The notes beneath the pieces were generated by a model, which saw only the letters and a program-made list of their open reading frames with translations, did no database searches and was not told where the DNA came from. Positions 1 through 7,012 of a DNA stretch of 26,233 nt are shown one piece after another. The translations under genes and the position numbers were made by a program. Location: NCBI GenBank assembly GCA_019420325.1, contig JAHZHK010000030.1, forward strand, positions 556 through 26,788, given 5' to 3'. The stretch's first letter is position 1. Each line of letters opens with the position of its first letter. Origin of the DNA: Coriobacteriaceae bacterium. GTDB taxonomy: Bacteria > Actinomycetota > Coriobacteriia > Coriobacteriales > UMGS124.

Positions 1-1915
1 ATGCTCGCGAGCCGCGGCGCGGTCTACGTCGCGCCCTTCACGGGCGCGTGGATTGAAACAACGATGTGGATGCGATCTATTTATATTTTGGTAAGTCGCG
101 CCCTTCACGGGCGCGTGGATTGAAACTTGGCGCGACTCGCGACAATGTCGAGCGAAATGTGTCGCGCCCTTCACGGGCGCGTGGATTGAAACGACACGTT
201 GGCCCTGTTCGGCATATCGCTTCGCAGTCGCGCCCTTCACGGGCGCGTGGATTGAAACAGCATTTGGAGCACTACCGGCGCAGGTGCGCAGACGTCGCGC
301 CCTTCACGGGCGCGTGGATTGAAACGAGTACAAGCCGAGGGAGCAGCGGGTTGACGCAGCGTCGCGCCCTTCACGGGCGCGTGGATTGAAACATGCTGCC
401 GCCCGCCGGGGCCGTCTTCGAGGCGGCGTCGCGCCCTTCACGGGCGCGTGGATTGAAACAGCCTGCGCATGGCGCACCTGGTGCTCAGCTACGGTCGCGC
501 CCTTCACGGGCGCGTGGATTGAAACTGAGGTGATCGCGCGAAATATTCCCGCCGACTACGTCGCGCCCTTCACGGGCGCGTGGATTGAAGCTACCATCGC
601 GACGCCGCCGACGGCGACAAGTACGTGTCGCGCCCTTCACGGCGCGTGGATTGAAACATCGAAAATCACGCCGCCCCAGTGGGTATCAGTCGTCGCGCCC
701 CTCGCGGGCGCGTGGATTGAAACACGGCGGACTCCACCAAGGGCCTCAACCTGCTGCTGTCGCGCCCCCCGCGGGCGTGTGGATTGAAACTACACAGTCG
801 CGATTGCGATACGGGTTGAGGCCAGTCGCGCCCTCCGCGGGCGTGTGGATTGAAACTGGCCGCCGATGTGCATGGCGTTTATGCCAGAGTGTCGCCCCCC
901 CGCGGGCGCGTGGATTGAAACCACAGGGCCTACGCGGAGAGCGCGGACGGTTCGCGTCGCGCCCCCGCAGGCGCGTGGATTGAAACATGGGTTTTGAGGT
1001 CGACCCTGTATGGGCTGGGCATGTCGCGCCCCTCGCGGGCGCGTGGGTTGAAACATGGGATGCGAATAGCGTGCTAGGCAAGTTGCCAGGTCGCGCCCCT
1101 CGCGGGCGCGTGGGTTGAAACAGGCGCGCCCTGGGGGTGACGTGCGGCCCGCGCCCGTCGCGTCCCTCGCGGGCGCGTGGGTTGAAACCCTGCCAGACCA
1201 TCGCCTGCGCGCATGCCTCGTCGTCGCGTCCCTCGTGGGCGCATGGGTTGAAACCCTCTGAAAAGCTCCCTTTGATGGTGAAGGAACCGGTCGCGCCCCT
1301 CGCGGGCGCGTGGGTTGAAACATGCGGGGGTTGATAGCATGTGAGCTTGGGGCTGAGGTCGCGCCCCTCGCGGGCGCGTGGGTTGAAACTCCCAAACAAC
1401 CCATTTAGGACGCACTTCGCCCGTCGCGCCCCTCGCGGGTGCGTCGGTTGAAACGCAACATGCACCCTGTCCGTCTTCGCTGGCAAGAGTCGCGCCCCTC
1501 GCGGGCGCGTGGATTGAAACAGTTACAACGGCGCTAACGTTACGTCGACCAGGCGTCGCGCTCGCGGGCGCGTGGATTGAAACACGCCGGCTGGAACCTA
1601 CCAGGCCTTTGAGATGCTGTCGCGCCCCTCGCGGGCGCGTGGATTGAAACCTACGTTGTCAGTTCTGGCACTGGCCTGCACCTTGTCGCGCCCCTCGCGG
1701 GCGCGTGGATTGAAACATCGATGTTGGCAGGGCCACCGTGCCTTTTGGTTGGTCGCGCTCTTTGAGGATGCGTGGATTGAAGCTGGGTGCAGTCGGTGAA
1801 GCCGAGCGGCTTGGGGTTGTTGCGCCTTTGTGGGCGCATGGATTGAAGTCACAGCCTGACCATCAACGCCAGACGCATGCATCTTCGCGTCTCTTGCGTG
1901 CACATAGGTTGAAAC
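1..1915 (+). CRISPR. CRISPR array, type I-C-like repeat, 29 repeats visible, leader end outside the window
   Basis: Twenty-nine copies of a 32-nt repeat start at 28, 95, 161, 227, 294, 361, 428, 494, 560, 627, 692, 759, 825, 891, 956, 1023, 1090, 1157, 1223, 1290, 1358, 1423, 1489, 1555, 1619, 1685, 1752, 1819 and 1884. Spacers are 33-36 nt and none looks repeated. The repeat begins GTCGCGCCC, forms a CGCGCCC/GGGCGCG hairpin around a 5-nt loop and ends ATTGAAAC, the form known from type I-C systems. The last three copies (1752, 1819, 1884) are strongly degenerate, so the trailer is at the right, transcription runs left to right, and leader and cas genes should lie before base 1. Bases 1-27 are a cut spacer. 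Copies at 627, 891 and 956 are 31 nt and the copy at 1555 is 29 nt. No protein is encoded here: open frames across the array translate repeats. Type I-C is inferred from the repeat alone. Confidence 0.98.
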
Positions 1916-2316
1916 AAGGCCGGCATGTTTTTCTGCTCCTCTCTGCCACGTTGAGTGGGAATCGTAGAGGCGGGCTCTTAGTACGTCGAATAGTTGAGCC
2001 TAGCGTAAAAGATCATTTCACTTGGTCCACCTCCCACCTTCCCACCCGCGTGCCTTTCTCGCCTCCTCCCCCATGCAACTTTCAGCGTCGCCGGGAACTC
2101 ATTTGGCCAGCGGTTCCAGTTTCCGGGCGGCGGGCGCGTGTTCGTGATAGAGTGAGCGGGCGAGGGTGTCCGCTGCGCTACAACGTGGGAAGGCGATTGG
2201 AGGCGGCTGCCTGGGGAATTGCCGCAGCAAGGCGGGGGACATCTCCTCGCCGTCCCTTGCGCGTCGACGACCAGCAACCGACGTTCATAGCGCACGACCG
2301 CTGTGAGGAGGGAGCC
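1916..2316. other. gene-free stretch between the CRISPR trailer and the first gene
   Basis: No frame here has a ribosome binding site plus a plausible protein. A plus-strand frame that starts inside the array runs through into the next gene, but its part before 2317 is low-complexity Arg/Pro/Ala and starts in a spacer. A possible extended -10 box lies at 2145-2153. I see no further repeats after 1915. Confidence 0.6.
2145..2153 (+). promoter_or_regulatory. possible extended -10 promoter element
   Basis: TG-A-TAGAGT matches an extended -10 box (TGnTATAAT) in four of six hexamer positions. No good -35 hexamer sits 16-18 nt upstream. It would give a leader of about 160 nt for the gene starting at 2317. 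Weak evidence, from sequence only. Confidence 0.25.
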
Positions 2317-2571
2317 ATGATCAACTTCGACGAAGCCCTTGCGATCGTCTCGGGAAAGCTCCGCCCTGGGTGCAAGTTTGCTCGTTACGCCGTGGATGGC
2401 GACGCCTACGTCTTCGACATGAGGGATATAGTTCCCTCGTCCATCTGCGCAGTGGGGAACGGGTACCCGTATTACACGGCCTCCGAGTCCGGGCTCGGCA
2501 TGTACCCGTCGTGGTCGCCCGAGACGGTGGAGATGCGCGCCCGCGTCAAGTGGGTGCCATTGGACGAGTAA
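2317..2571 (+). CDS. small protein of unknown function (84 aa)
   Basis: The start is set by a strong ribosome binding site: GAGGAGGG lies just before ATG at 2317, whereas the same frame upstream runs into the CRISPR array and has no such signal. The product is 84 residues, acidic, soluble-looking, with no signal peptide or membrane helix. It begins MINFDEALAIV and is rich in Tyr and Asp, with aromatic pairs in the middle (GNGYPYYTASESGLG) and an acidic end. I do not recognise the family. Small acidic single-domain proteins of this look include immunity proteins of polymorphic toxins, but no toxin is visible nearby, so this is only a possibility. A hairpin follows at 2604-2621, suggesting it is transcribed separately from the next small gene. 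Confidence 0.7.
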   Translation: MINFDEALAIVSGKLRPGCKFARYAVDGDAYVFDMRDIVPSSICAVGNGYPYYTASESGLGMYPSWSPETVEMRARVKWVPLDE

Positions 2572-2603
2572 CGAGCACAGCGAAAACAAGCAGTTAGAAG
2601 GGC

Positions 2604-2621
2604 CCGAGAGGGTTCTCTCGG
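2604..2621 (+). terminator. small terminator-like hairpin
   Basis: A perfect 7-bp stem CCGAGAG/CTCTCGG with a GGTT loop is followed by TTTGAT. It lies 33 nt after the stop of the 84-aa gene and before the next start at 2674. The U-tract is short, so termination may be partial. Confidence 0.5.
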
Positions 2622-2673
2622 TTTGATGATGACGGACCGCATGGTCGAAGTCCGCCCTAGAAAAGAGGCGACG

Positions 2674-2955
2674 ATGAAGAGTGCAACGATAAGCAATTAC
2701 GTGAACGATGCGGTCTTCCCTACGAAAAAGTTGGACGAGAAGGACAAGGTTCTTGAATTCATGCGCAAACCCGTGCCATTTTGCGCGACGGCGGGGCATT
2801 TTGAGGACGCGATTACGGGTGAGCCGGTTGAGGACCGCCCATGGCCTTGGTATCGGCGCGATGGTTGGCAATGGAGCGACCGCGATATCTATCATGTTGA
2901 GAAGTATGACTTGGAACTTGACCCCGAGTTTGTGGCCTATGCCCTAAGTCACTAG
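2674..2955 (+). CDS. small protein of unknown function (93 aa)
   Basis: ATG at 2674 is preceded by AAAGAGG seven bases upstream, so it is preferred over an in-frame start at 2623 without such a signal. The protein is 93 residues, acidic and aromatic, with no signal or membrane segment. A Trp/Tyr/Asp-rich centre (PWPWYRRDGWQWSDRDIYHV, roughly residues 53-72) is followed by an acidic C-terminus. The pattern resembles small cytoplasmic proteins found as isolated genes in gut Firmicutes and Coriobacteriia, for which I know no function. It sits in the same orientation as the 84-aa gene, about 100 nt downstream, so the two may be a functional pair. A role as orphan immunity protein is conceivable but is not shown by anything in the sequence. 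Confidence 0.72.
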   Translation: MKSATISNYVNDAVFPTKKLDEKDKVLEFMRKPVPFCATAGHFEDAITGEPVEDRPWPWYRRDGWQWSDRDIYHVEKYDLELDPEFVAYALSH

Positions 2956-3194
2956 AACCAGCAAGAAATATCTTTGGACAAGGGCCGCGTATGCGCCGGT
3001 TCCTGTCCTCGCCGTTGTCTCGAGGCCAGCCAGGTGGACCGCGTCCCCCCCCGGTGGTCTGGCTTATTCGGCCTCGTTCACAATCCTTGCCCCTTGGGCT
3101 AGGCGCTCCCATGCTGCCGGTGCGGTGCATGTTGAGGTGCCCGCCCTGCCTTTCGGACCTATCCGGCCCATCGAAGAATGGCCTTACTGCGCCC

Positions 3195-3314
3195 AAAATG
3201 ATCGTTTTGGCACGTTCGCGGACCAATCGTGCTAAAAGGACCATAACGAGCTTGGAAATCGGTCGAAAATGGTCCATTTGACACGATTCGCCAACCAACG
3301 TGCTGGATGGACCA
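3195..3314. repeat. two degenerate ~49-nt direct repeats, 71-bp period
   Basis: Unit A (3195-3243) and unit B (3266-3314) align over their whole length with one compensating pair of single-base gaps. Shared blocks are AAAATG, TTTG, CACG, TTCGC, ACCAA, CGTGCT and GGACCA. By eye about three quarters of the positions agree. Both units end with GGACCA, and TGGTCCA occurs inverted at the front of unit B. No coding sense is visible. It could be a short intergenic repeat family. Confidence 0.65.
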
Positions 3315-3339
3315 AAAAGAAGCCGGAGGATGCGCATGC

Positions 3340-3375
3340 GTGTTCATAGATATGTGTACACATATCTATGAACAC
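3340..3375. repeat. perfect 36-bp palindrome
   Basis: Bases 3340-3375 form an uninterrupted perfect palindrome centred between 3357 and 3358; the left half reads GTGTTCATAGATATGTGT. It is much richer in A and T than its surroundings. There is no loop and no T-tract, so it is unlike a normal terminator. It is placed between the terminator of the leftward nitroreductase gene and the direct repeat. Candidate roles are a protein binding site, a recombination site or a cruciform. Confidence 0.9.
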
Positions 3376-3453
3376 CAACACACTCGATCGCATTACCGTT
3401 GGAAACGCGCCGATCCCCCAAAGGACAGCGGCAAAACGATGCTCGAGTAGCAA

Positions 3454-3490
3454 AAACGCCGTGCTCCCAGATTGGGGGAACACGGCGTTT
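3454..3490 (-). terminator. rho-independent terminator for the leftward nitroreductase gene
   Basis: A 10-bp stem AAACGCCGTG/CACGGCGTTT is extended inward by TCCC/GGGA around a short loop. Read on the minus strand the stem is followed by a run of five T, as expected for an intrinsic terminator. It lies about 220 nt beyond the stop codon of the gene at 3713-4447. Confidence 0.75.
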
Positions 3491-3712
3491 GATATGAACA
3501 ATATTCCTTAACGTGACGAGCGAACAGGTGGGCTTTGCCCGTGCTAGCACTGCGACTCGCCCTTCAGTGCGCATGGTGCGCGCCGCCCGGCCTGTCGCTG
3601 GGGCCGGCGCCAGTCATGCATCCCCTGGCTCTCGCCACCGCTCCTCAGCGCCCGGCAAGTCCTGCGTCAGCGGCGGTCCGGCGCGTTCATCGCCCAGTGC
3701 CCGGCGCCTCGC

Positions 3713-4447
3713 CTAGATCTTCTCCGGGTGCACGTGGCTTTCGTCGTAGATGTCGACCGAGGCGCTTGCGTACGCGTCGACTGCCGGGTAGCCCAGCGAG
3801 ACGTAGACCTCGGGGTACCAGTCGTCGTTAAGGCCCAGGTAGCTGTAGTCCTTGCGGTTGCCCTCGGAGTCGGTGGCAGAGAAGCCCTGACCTTGCACAC
3901 AAGTGCAGATGCCCATGGCGGAGGCCTGGACCATCATGGCCATGGCGGCCATGCCTGCGTCGCACGCTGCCGGGCAGCCCTCAGACACAATTGCGATGCA
4001 CACGGGGCAGTTACCGCCCAGCTGCCAGCCGTTGATCTTGTCCATGGTCTCGGGGTCGCGAATCACGATGTAGTGCAGGCTGCGCTGGTCACCGGCCGTG
4101 GGGGCGGTCATGGCGGCCCTCAGCAGCAGTGCGATCTGCGCGTCGTCGACGTCACGCTCGGGGTCGCGCGAGTTCACGGCAACGCCGCCGTGCAGCGTGG
4201 CGCGGTCGAGCAGTACCTGCTCGACGCCCTCCATGCCGGGGTGCTCGTCGGTGGCGGGAGTGAGCGCCACGGGGAAGTCCTCTACCTCGGCGAACGCGGC
4301 AGCTGCAGCCTCGGGATCGCGACGAAGCTCGGCCATGGGGTCGGTCTCATCGGCGAACGCCGCCATCGAGCCCATGCCCATGCCGGCCAGGGCAACGGCA
4401 CCCGTCGCACCAATAAAGCTACGCCTTGTGAACTGCTTGGTTTCCAT
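3713..4447 (-). CDS. Tat-exported nitroreductase-family protein
   Basis: The 244-residue product begins with a twin-arginine signal (TRRSFIGATGAVALAGMGMG, residues 7-26) and an Ala-x-Ala-like cleavage region around AAFA. The mature part has nitroreductase-fold features: a front segment LLLRAAMTAPTAGDQRSLHY typical of FMN-binding nitroreductases, then a Cys-rich stretch (GGNCPVCIAIVSEGCPAACD) and the family-like helix AAMAMMVQASAMGICTC, and the end segment EVYVSLGYPAVD. Nitroreductases are normally cytoplasmic NAD(P)H flavoenzymes; export of a folded flavoprotein fits Tat, but its electron donor outside is unknown. The Cys-rich segment is unusual for the fold. Start ATG at 4447 is preceded by GAAGGAGGG. 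A good promoter lies at 4485-4513. It is divergent from the alkylsulfatase gene, so the two may share control. Confidence 0.88.
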   Translation of the reverse strand: METKQFTRRSFIGATGAVALAGMGMGSMAAFADETDPMAELRRDPEAAAAAFAEVEDFPVALTPATDEHPGMEGVEQVLLDRATLHGGVAVNSRDPERDVDDAQIALLLRAAMTAPTAGDQRSLHYIVIRDPETMDKINGWQLGGNCPVCIAIVSEGCPAACDAGMAAMAMMVQASAMGICTCVQGQGFSATDSEGNRKDYSYLGLNDDWYPEVYVSLGYPAVDAYASASVDIYDESHVHPEKI

Positions 4448-4484
4448 CGCACCCTCCTTCGTGGCGTACGGATAGAACCAATCC

Positions 4485-4513
4485 AGTATAGAAAGCCCAG
4501 GTGATGTGGGCAA
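4485..4513 (-). promoter_or_regulatory. sigma-70-type promoter of the nitroreductase gene
   Basis: On the minus strand TTGCCC (4513-4508) and TATACT (4490-4485) are separated by exactly 17 nt. The predicted transcript would start near 4478, about 30 nt before ATG and just upstream of the strong ribosome binding site. Confidence 0.65.
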
Positions 4514-4604
4514 TTGGCCCAAACGAATCGCTTGGACCCCCGTTGCTGCGACGCTCCGGGTATTTCAGGCGGGCGATGGGACCTTCGGGGCCATTTTAAA
4601 GTCT

Positions 4605-4628
4605 ATATATATGCCTATGCATATATAT
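4605..4628. promoter_or_regulatory. AT-rich inverted repeat in the divergent nitroreductase/sulfatase promoter region
   Basis: Two 10-bp arms ATATATATGC and GCATATATAT flank the 4-nt spacer CTAT. The dyad stands out in GC-rich DNA and lies between the two divergent genes, about 90 nt behind the nitroreductase -35 box. It may be an operator or simply AT-rich promoter DNA. The other parts of this 394-nt intergenic region (4448-4841) show nothing more that I can support. Confidence 0.5.
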
Positions 4629-4841
4629 GTGCCTAAAGAAGGCGTCCGGTAATACCACAAGCCGAATTCTTGACGCCGTGGCATTCTCATCCCGGCCTCA
4701 GAATGTGAGATACTGCGGCCATCCCTCGCGTCGCGGTGCGTGGCTGTCGCCTGGGGGATGTGAACGGCGACATGCTTGGAATGCGGCACGGCAGCAATCG
4801 ACCCTCTGCGTGACATATGGGTCAGGCAAAAGGAGCTTCTT

Positions 4842-6905
4842 ATGTGCGATGCATGCAACGCTCTCAATGTCAGCCGTCGAAGGCTTTTGGAGGGGATGGC
4901 GCTGGCGAGCACCGGCGTGTTTGCCGCCACGGTGCCGCAGGGAGTCGCCCTCGCTCTCGACGGATCCGCAGGTTTGACCGACGAGGTCAAGGACGCCTCA
5001 AGCCTTACCGAGGCAGCAAATGCCGCATGGTACGATAAACTCGATTTTGAGGATCGCTCCGAATACGAGAACGCGACGCGCAATCTCATAGCCGCCCCCG
5101 ACGCACTCGAGATACGCGACGACACGGGCCGTGTCATTTGGAGCCAAAAGGCCTACACGTTCGTGGAGGGGGCCGATGCCCCCGCCTCTGCGAACCCCAG
5201 CCTGTGGGAGAACACCCGGAACAACCACGTGTACGGTCTGTTCAAAGTCATTGACGGCATCTACCAGGTGCGCGGATACGACATGGCGAACCTTACGCTT
5301 ATTGAGGGCCAGACGGGCTGGATTGTCATCGACACGCTCATGAGCGTGGAGTGCACCCGGGCGGCCATGGCCCTGGTTGAGGAACATCTGGGCGAGCGTC
5401 CCGTGAAGGCCGTCATCATCAGCCACCCTCACATCGACCATTACGGCGGTATCAAGGGCGTTGTGAGCGAAGAGAAAGCGGCCAAGGCATCCATGAGCCT
5501 GGAAGAGCAGCTGGCCGGCGACAAGGTGCCCATCATCGTGCCGGAGCACTTCGAGGAGCATGCCGTGTCTGAGAACTCCTACGCCGGCAGGGCCATGGGT
5601 CGTCGCGCGGCGTACCAGTACGGCGCTTACCTGGAGAAAGGCCCGCAGGGCTCCCTTGCCATGGGCATCGGCATCGGTCAGTCCCTGGGATCGACCTCGT
5701 ACATCTCGCCCAGCCTCGAGATTGCCCAGACCGGCACCGAGCTTGTGATAGACGGCGTCACCATCCAGTTCCAGTTGACTCCCGGCACCGAGGCTCCCGC
5801 CGAGATGAACATGTGGTTTCCCGAGCTCAAGGCCCTTTGGGTCGCCGAGAACTGTTGCGGCACGCTCCACAACCTGTATACGCTGCGCGGCGCGCAGGTT
5901 CGTGACGGCAACGCCTGGGCCAAGTACATCATGGAAGCGGTGGGTTTGTACGGCACCCAGGTGGAAGTGGCGTTCCAGAGCCACAACTTGCCTCATTGGG
6001 GCAACGAGGTCGTGAACGAGTATCTCGTGAACACTGCCGCTATGTATAAGTTCATCAACGACCAGGCGCTGGCCATGCTCAACCAGGGTATGGTTTCATC
6101 TGAAATCGCCGAGTCGATTGCACTGCCCGCCGAGCTTGAGAAGTGTTGGTACACCCGCCAGTACTACGGCACGGTCGCTCATAATGCCCGGGCCGTGTGC
6201 CAGCGCTATATGGGTTGGTACGACGCAAACCCTGTGCATCTCAACGACCTTGGGCCTGAGAAGTACGCTGCCAAGCTCGCCTCGTACTTGGGCGACCCGG
6301 CGGCAGTGTTGGAGCGCGCCCGTGCCGATTTCGAGCAGGGCGAGTACCAGTGGGTCGCGCAGATCACGAATACTCTCGTGTTTGCCGACCCTCAGAACAC
6401 CGAGGCGCGCCTGCTGTGCGCCGACGCGCTTGAACAGCTGGGCTATCAGGCAGAGAGCGGCACGTGGCGCAACTGCTACCTCACGGCAGCCCTGGAGCTC
6501 AGGCACGGCAACCAGGCGCTCGTGCAGACAACCGTAAACAGTTCTTCAGACATGCGCAACAACATGGGAGCGGAGCTCATCCTCGACTACCTTGGCATTG
6601 CATTGGACAAGATCGTACTCGCCGACAGAGACTTCAAGGTGAATGTGACCTGCACCGATACAGGCCAGACGTTTGTGCTGCGCTTTAAGAACGGTCCCAT
6701 GCTGCATATGGAGACCGCGCCGGTCGATGATGCCCTGCTGACGTTCGCCGGACCAAAGAGCGGTTTGTTGACCTTGATGGGAGGCGATGCGGCCGCCGTG
6801 CGCTCCGTCCTCGAGGTTACAGGCGACGAGGGGCTGTTTGACGAACTATGCCGCAGCTTCACTGCCCTCAACGGCGCCGGGCTGTTCAACATCATAGAGC
6901 CGTAG
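4842..6905 (+). CDS. Tat-exported alkylsulfatase, metallo-beta-lactamase class (SdsA1-like)
   Basis: The 687-residue protein hydrolyses alkyl sulfate esters if it acts like its family (SdsA1-type, type III sulfatases). Zinc ligands expected for the class are visible: H195-x-H197-x-D199-H200 in SHPHIDHYGG, E321 (PAEMN), E336 (WVAEN, followed by the family hallmark HNLYTLRGAQVRD) and H381 (SHNLPHWGN). After the catalytic domain come the alkylsulfatase dimerisation region (about 400-540) and a C-terminal SCP2-like domain (about 560-687) expected to hold the lipophilic substrate. Length agrees with the family (about 650-690). The N-terminus carries SRRRLLEG and a hydrophobic stretch, a Tat-type signal, preceded by a Cys-containing leader. 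ATG at 4842 is chosen because AAAAGGAGC precedes it; an earlier in-frame ATG at 4776 lacks such a site. It is a single gene ended by a hairpin at 6922. Substrate is inferred only. Confidence 0.92.
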   Translation: MCDACNALNVSRRRLLEGMALASTGVFAATVPQGVALALDGSAGLTDEVKDASSLTEAANAAWYDKLDFEDRSEYENATRNLIAAPDALEIRDDTGRVIWSQKAYTFVEGADAPASANPSLWENTRNNHVYGLFKVIDGIYQVRGYDMANLTLIEGQTGWIVIDTLMSVECTRAAMALVEEHLGERPVKAVIISHPHIDHYGGIKGVVSEEKAAKASMSLEEQLAGDKVPIIVPEHFEEHAVSENSYAGRAMGRRAAYQYGAYLEKGPQGSLAMGIGIGQSLGSTSYISPSLEIAQTGTELVIDGVTIQFQLTPGTEAPAEMNMWFPELKALWVAENCCGTLHNLYTLRGAQVRDGNAWAKYIMEAVGLYGTQVEVAFQSHNLPHWGNEVVNEYLVNTAAMYKFINDQALAMLNQGMVSSEIAESIALPAELEKCWYTRQYYGTVAHNARAVCQRYMGWYDANPVHLNDLGPEKYAAKLASYLGDPAAVLERARADFEQGEYQWVAQITNTLVFADPQNTEARLLCADALEQLGYQAESGTWRNCYLTAALELRHGNQALVQTTVNSSSDMRNNMGAELILDYLGIALDKIVLADRDFKVNVTCTDTGQTFVLRFKNGPMLHMETAPVDDALLTFAGPKSGLLTLMGGDAAAVRSVLEVTGDEGLFDELCRSFTALNGAGLFNIIEP

Positions 6906-6921
6906 CGCATCGAGAGGCACA

Positions 6922-6959
6922 GCGCCCCGTCGGACGGCATATACAACCCGACGGGGCGC
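6922..6959. terminator. bidirectional terminator between convergent genes
   Basis: A perfect 12-bp GC-rich stem (GCGCCCCGTCGG with CCGACGGGGCGC) and a 14-nt loop lie between the stop of the sulfatase gene (6905) and the stop of the leftward gene (7013). No T-run follows on either side, so it may work with other factors. Confidence 0.65.
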
Positions 6960-7012
6960 CGCGCACATACCCTCGGCGTCTACGTGTGCACCCGCAGTCG
7001 CCAGTGGGGACT

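Larger units (their letters stand above)
2956..3712. other. 757-nt gene-free region with several repeats
   Basis: No convincing coding frame is present on either strand; open frames lack ribosome binding sites and have shadow-like composition. The region holds a degenerate direct repeat (3195-3314), a perfect 36-bp palindrome (3340-3375) and a leftward terminator (3454-3490). Between 3491 and 3712 I see only GC-rich sequence without clear structure. It lies between the convergent ends of the 93-aa gene and the nitroreductase gene. Confidence 0.6.

Noticed and set aside
66..2316. Long open frames on both strands across the CRISPR array and beyond
   Set aside because: They translate repeat units periodically (for example SRPSRARGLK or APFTGAWIET), have no ribosome binding sites and disappear where the repeats end.
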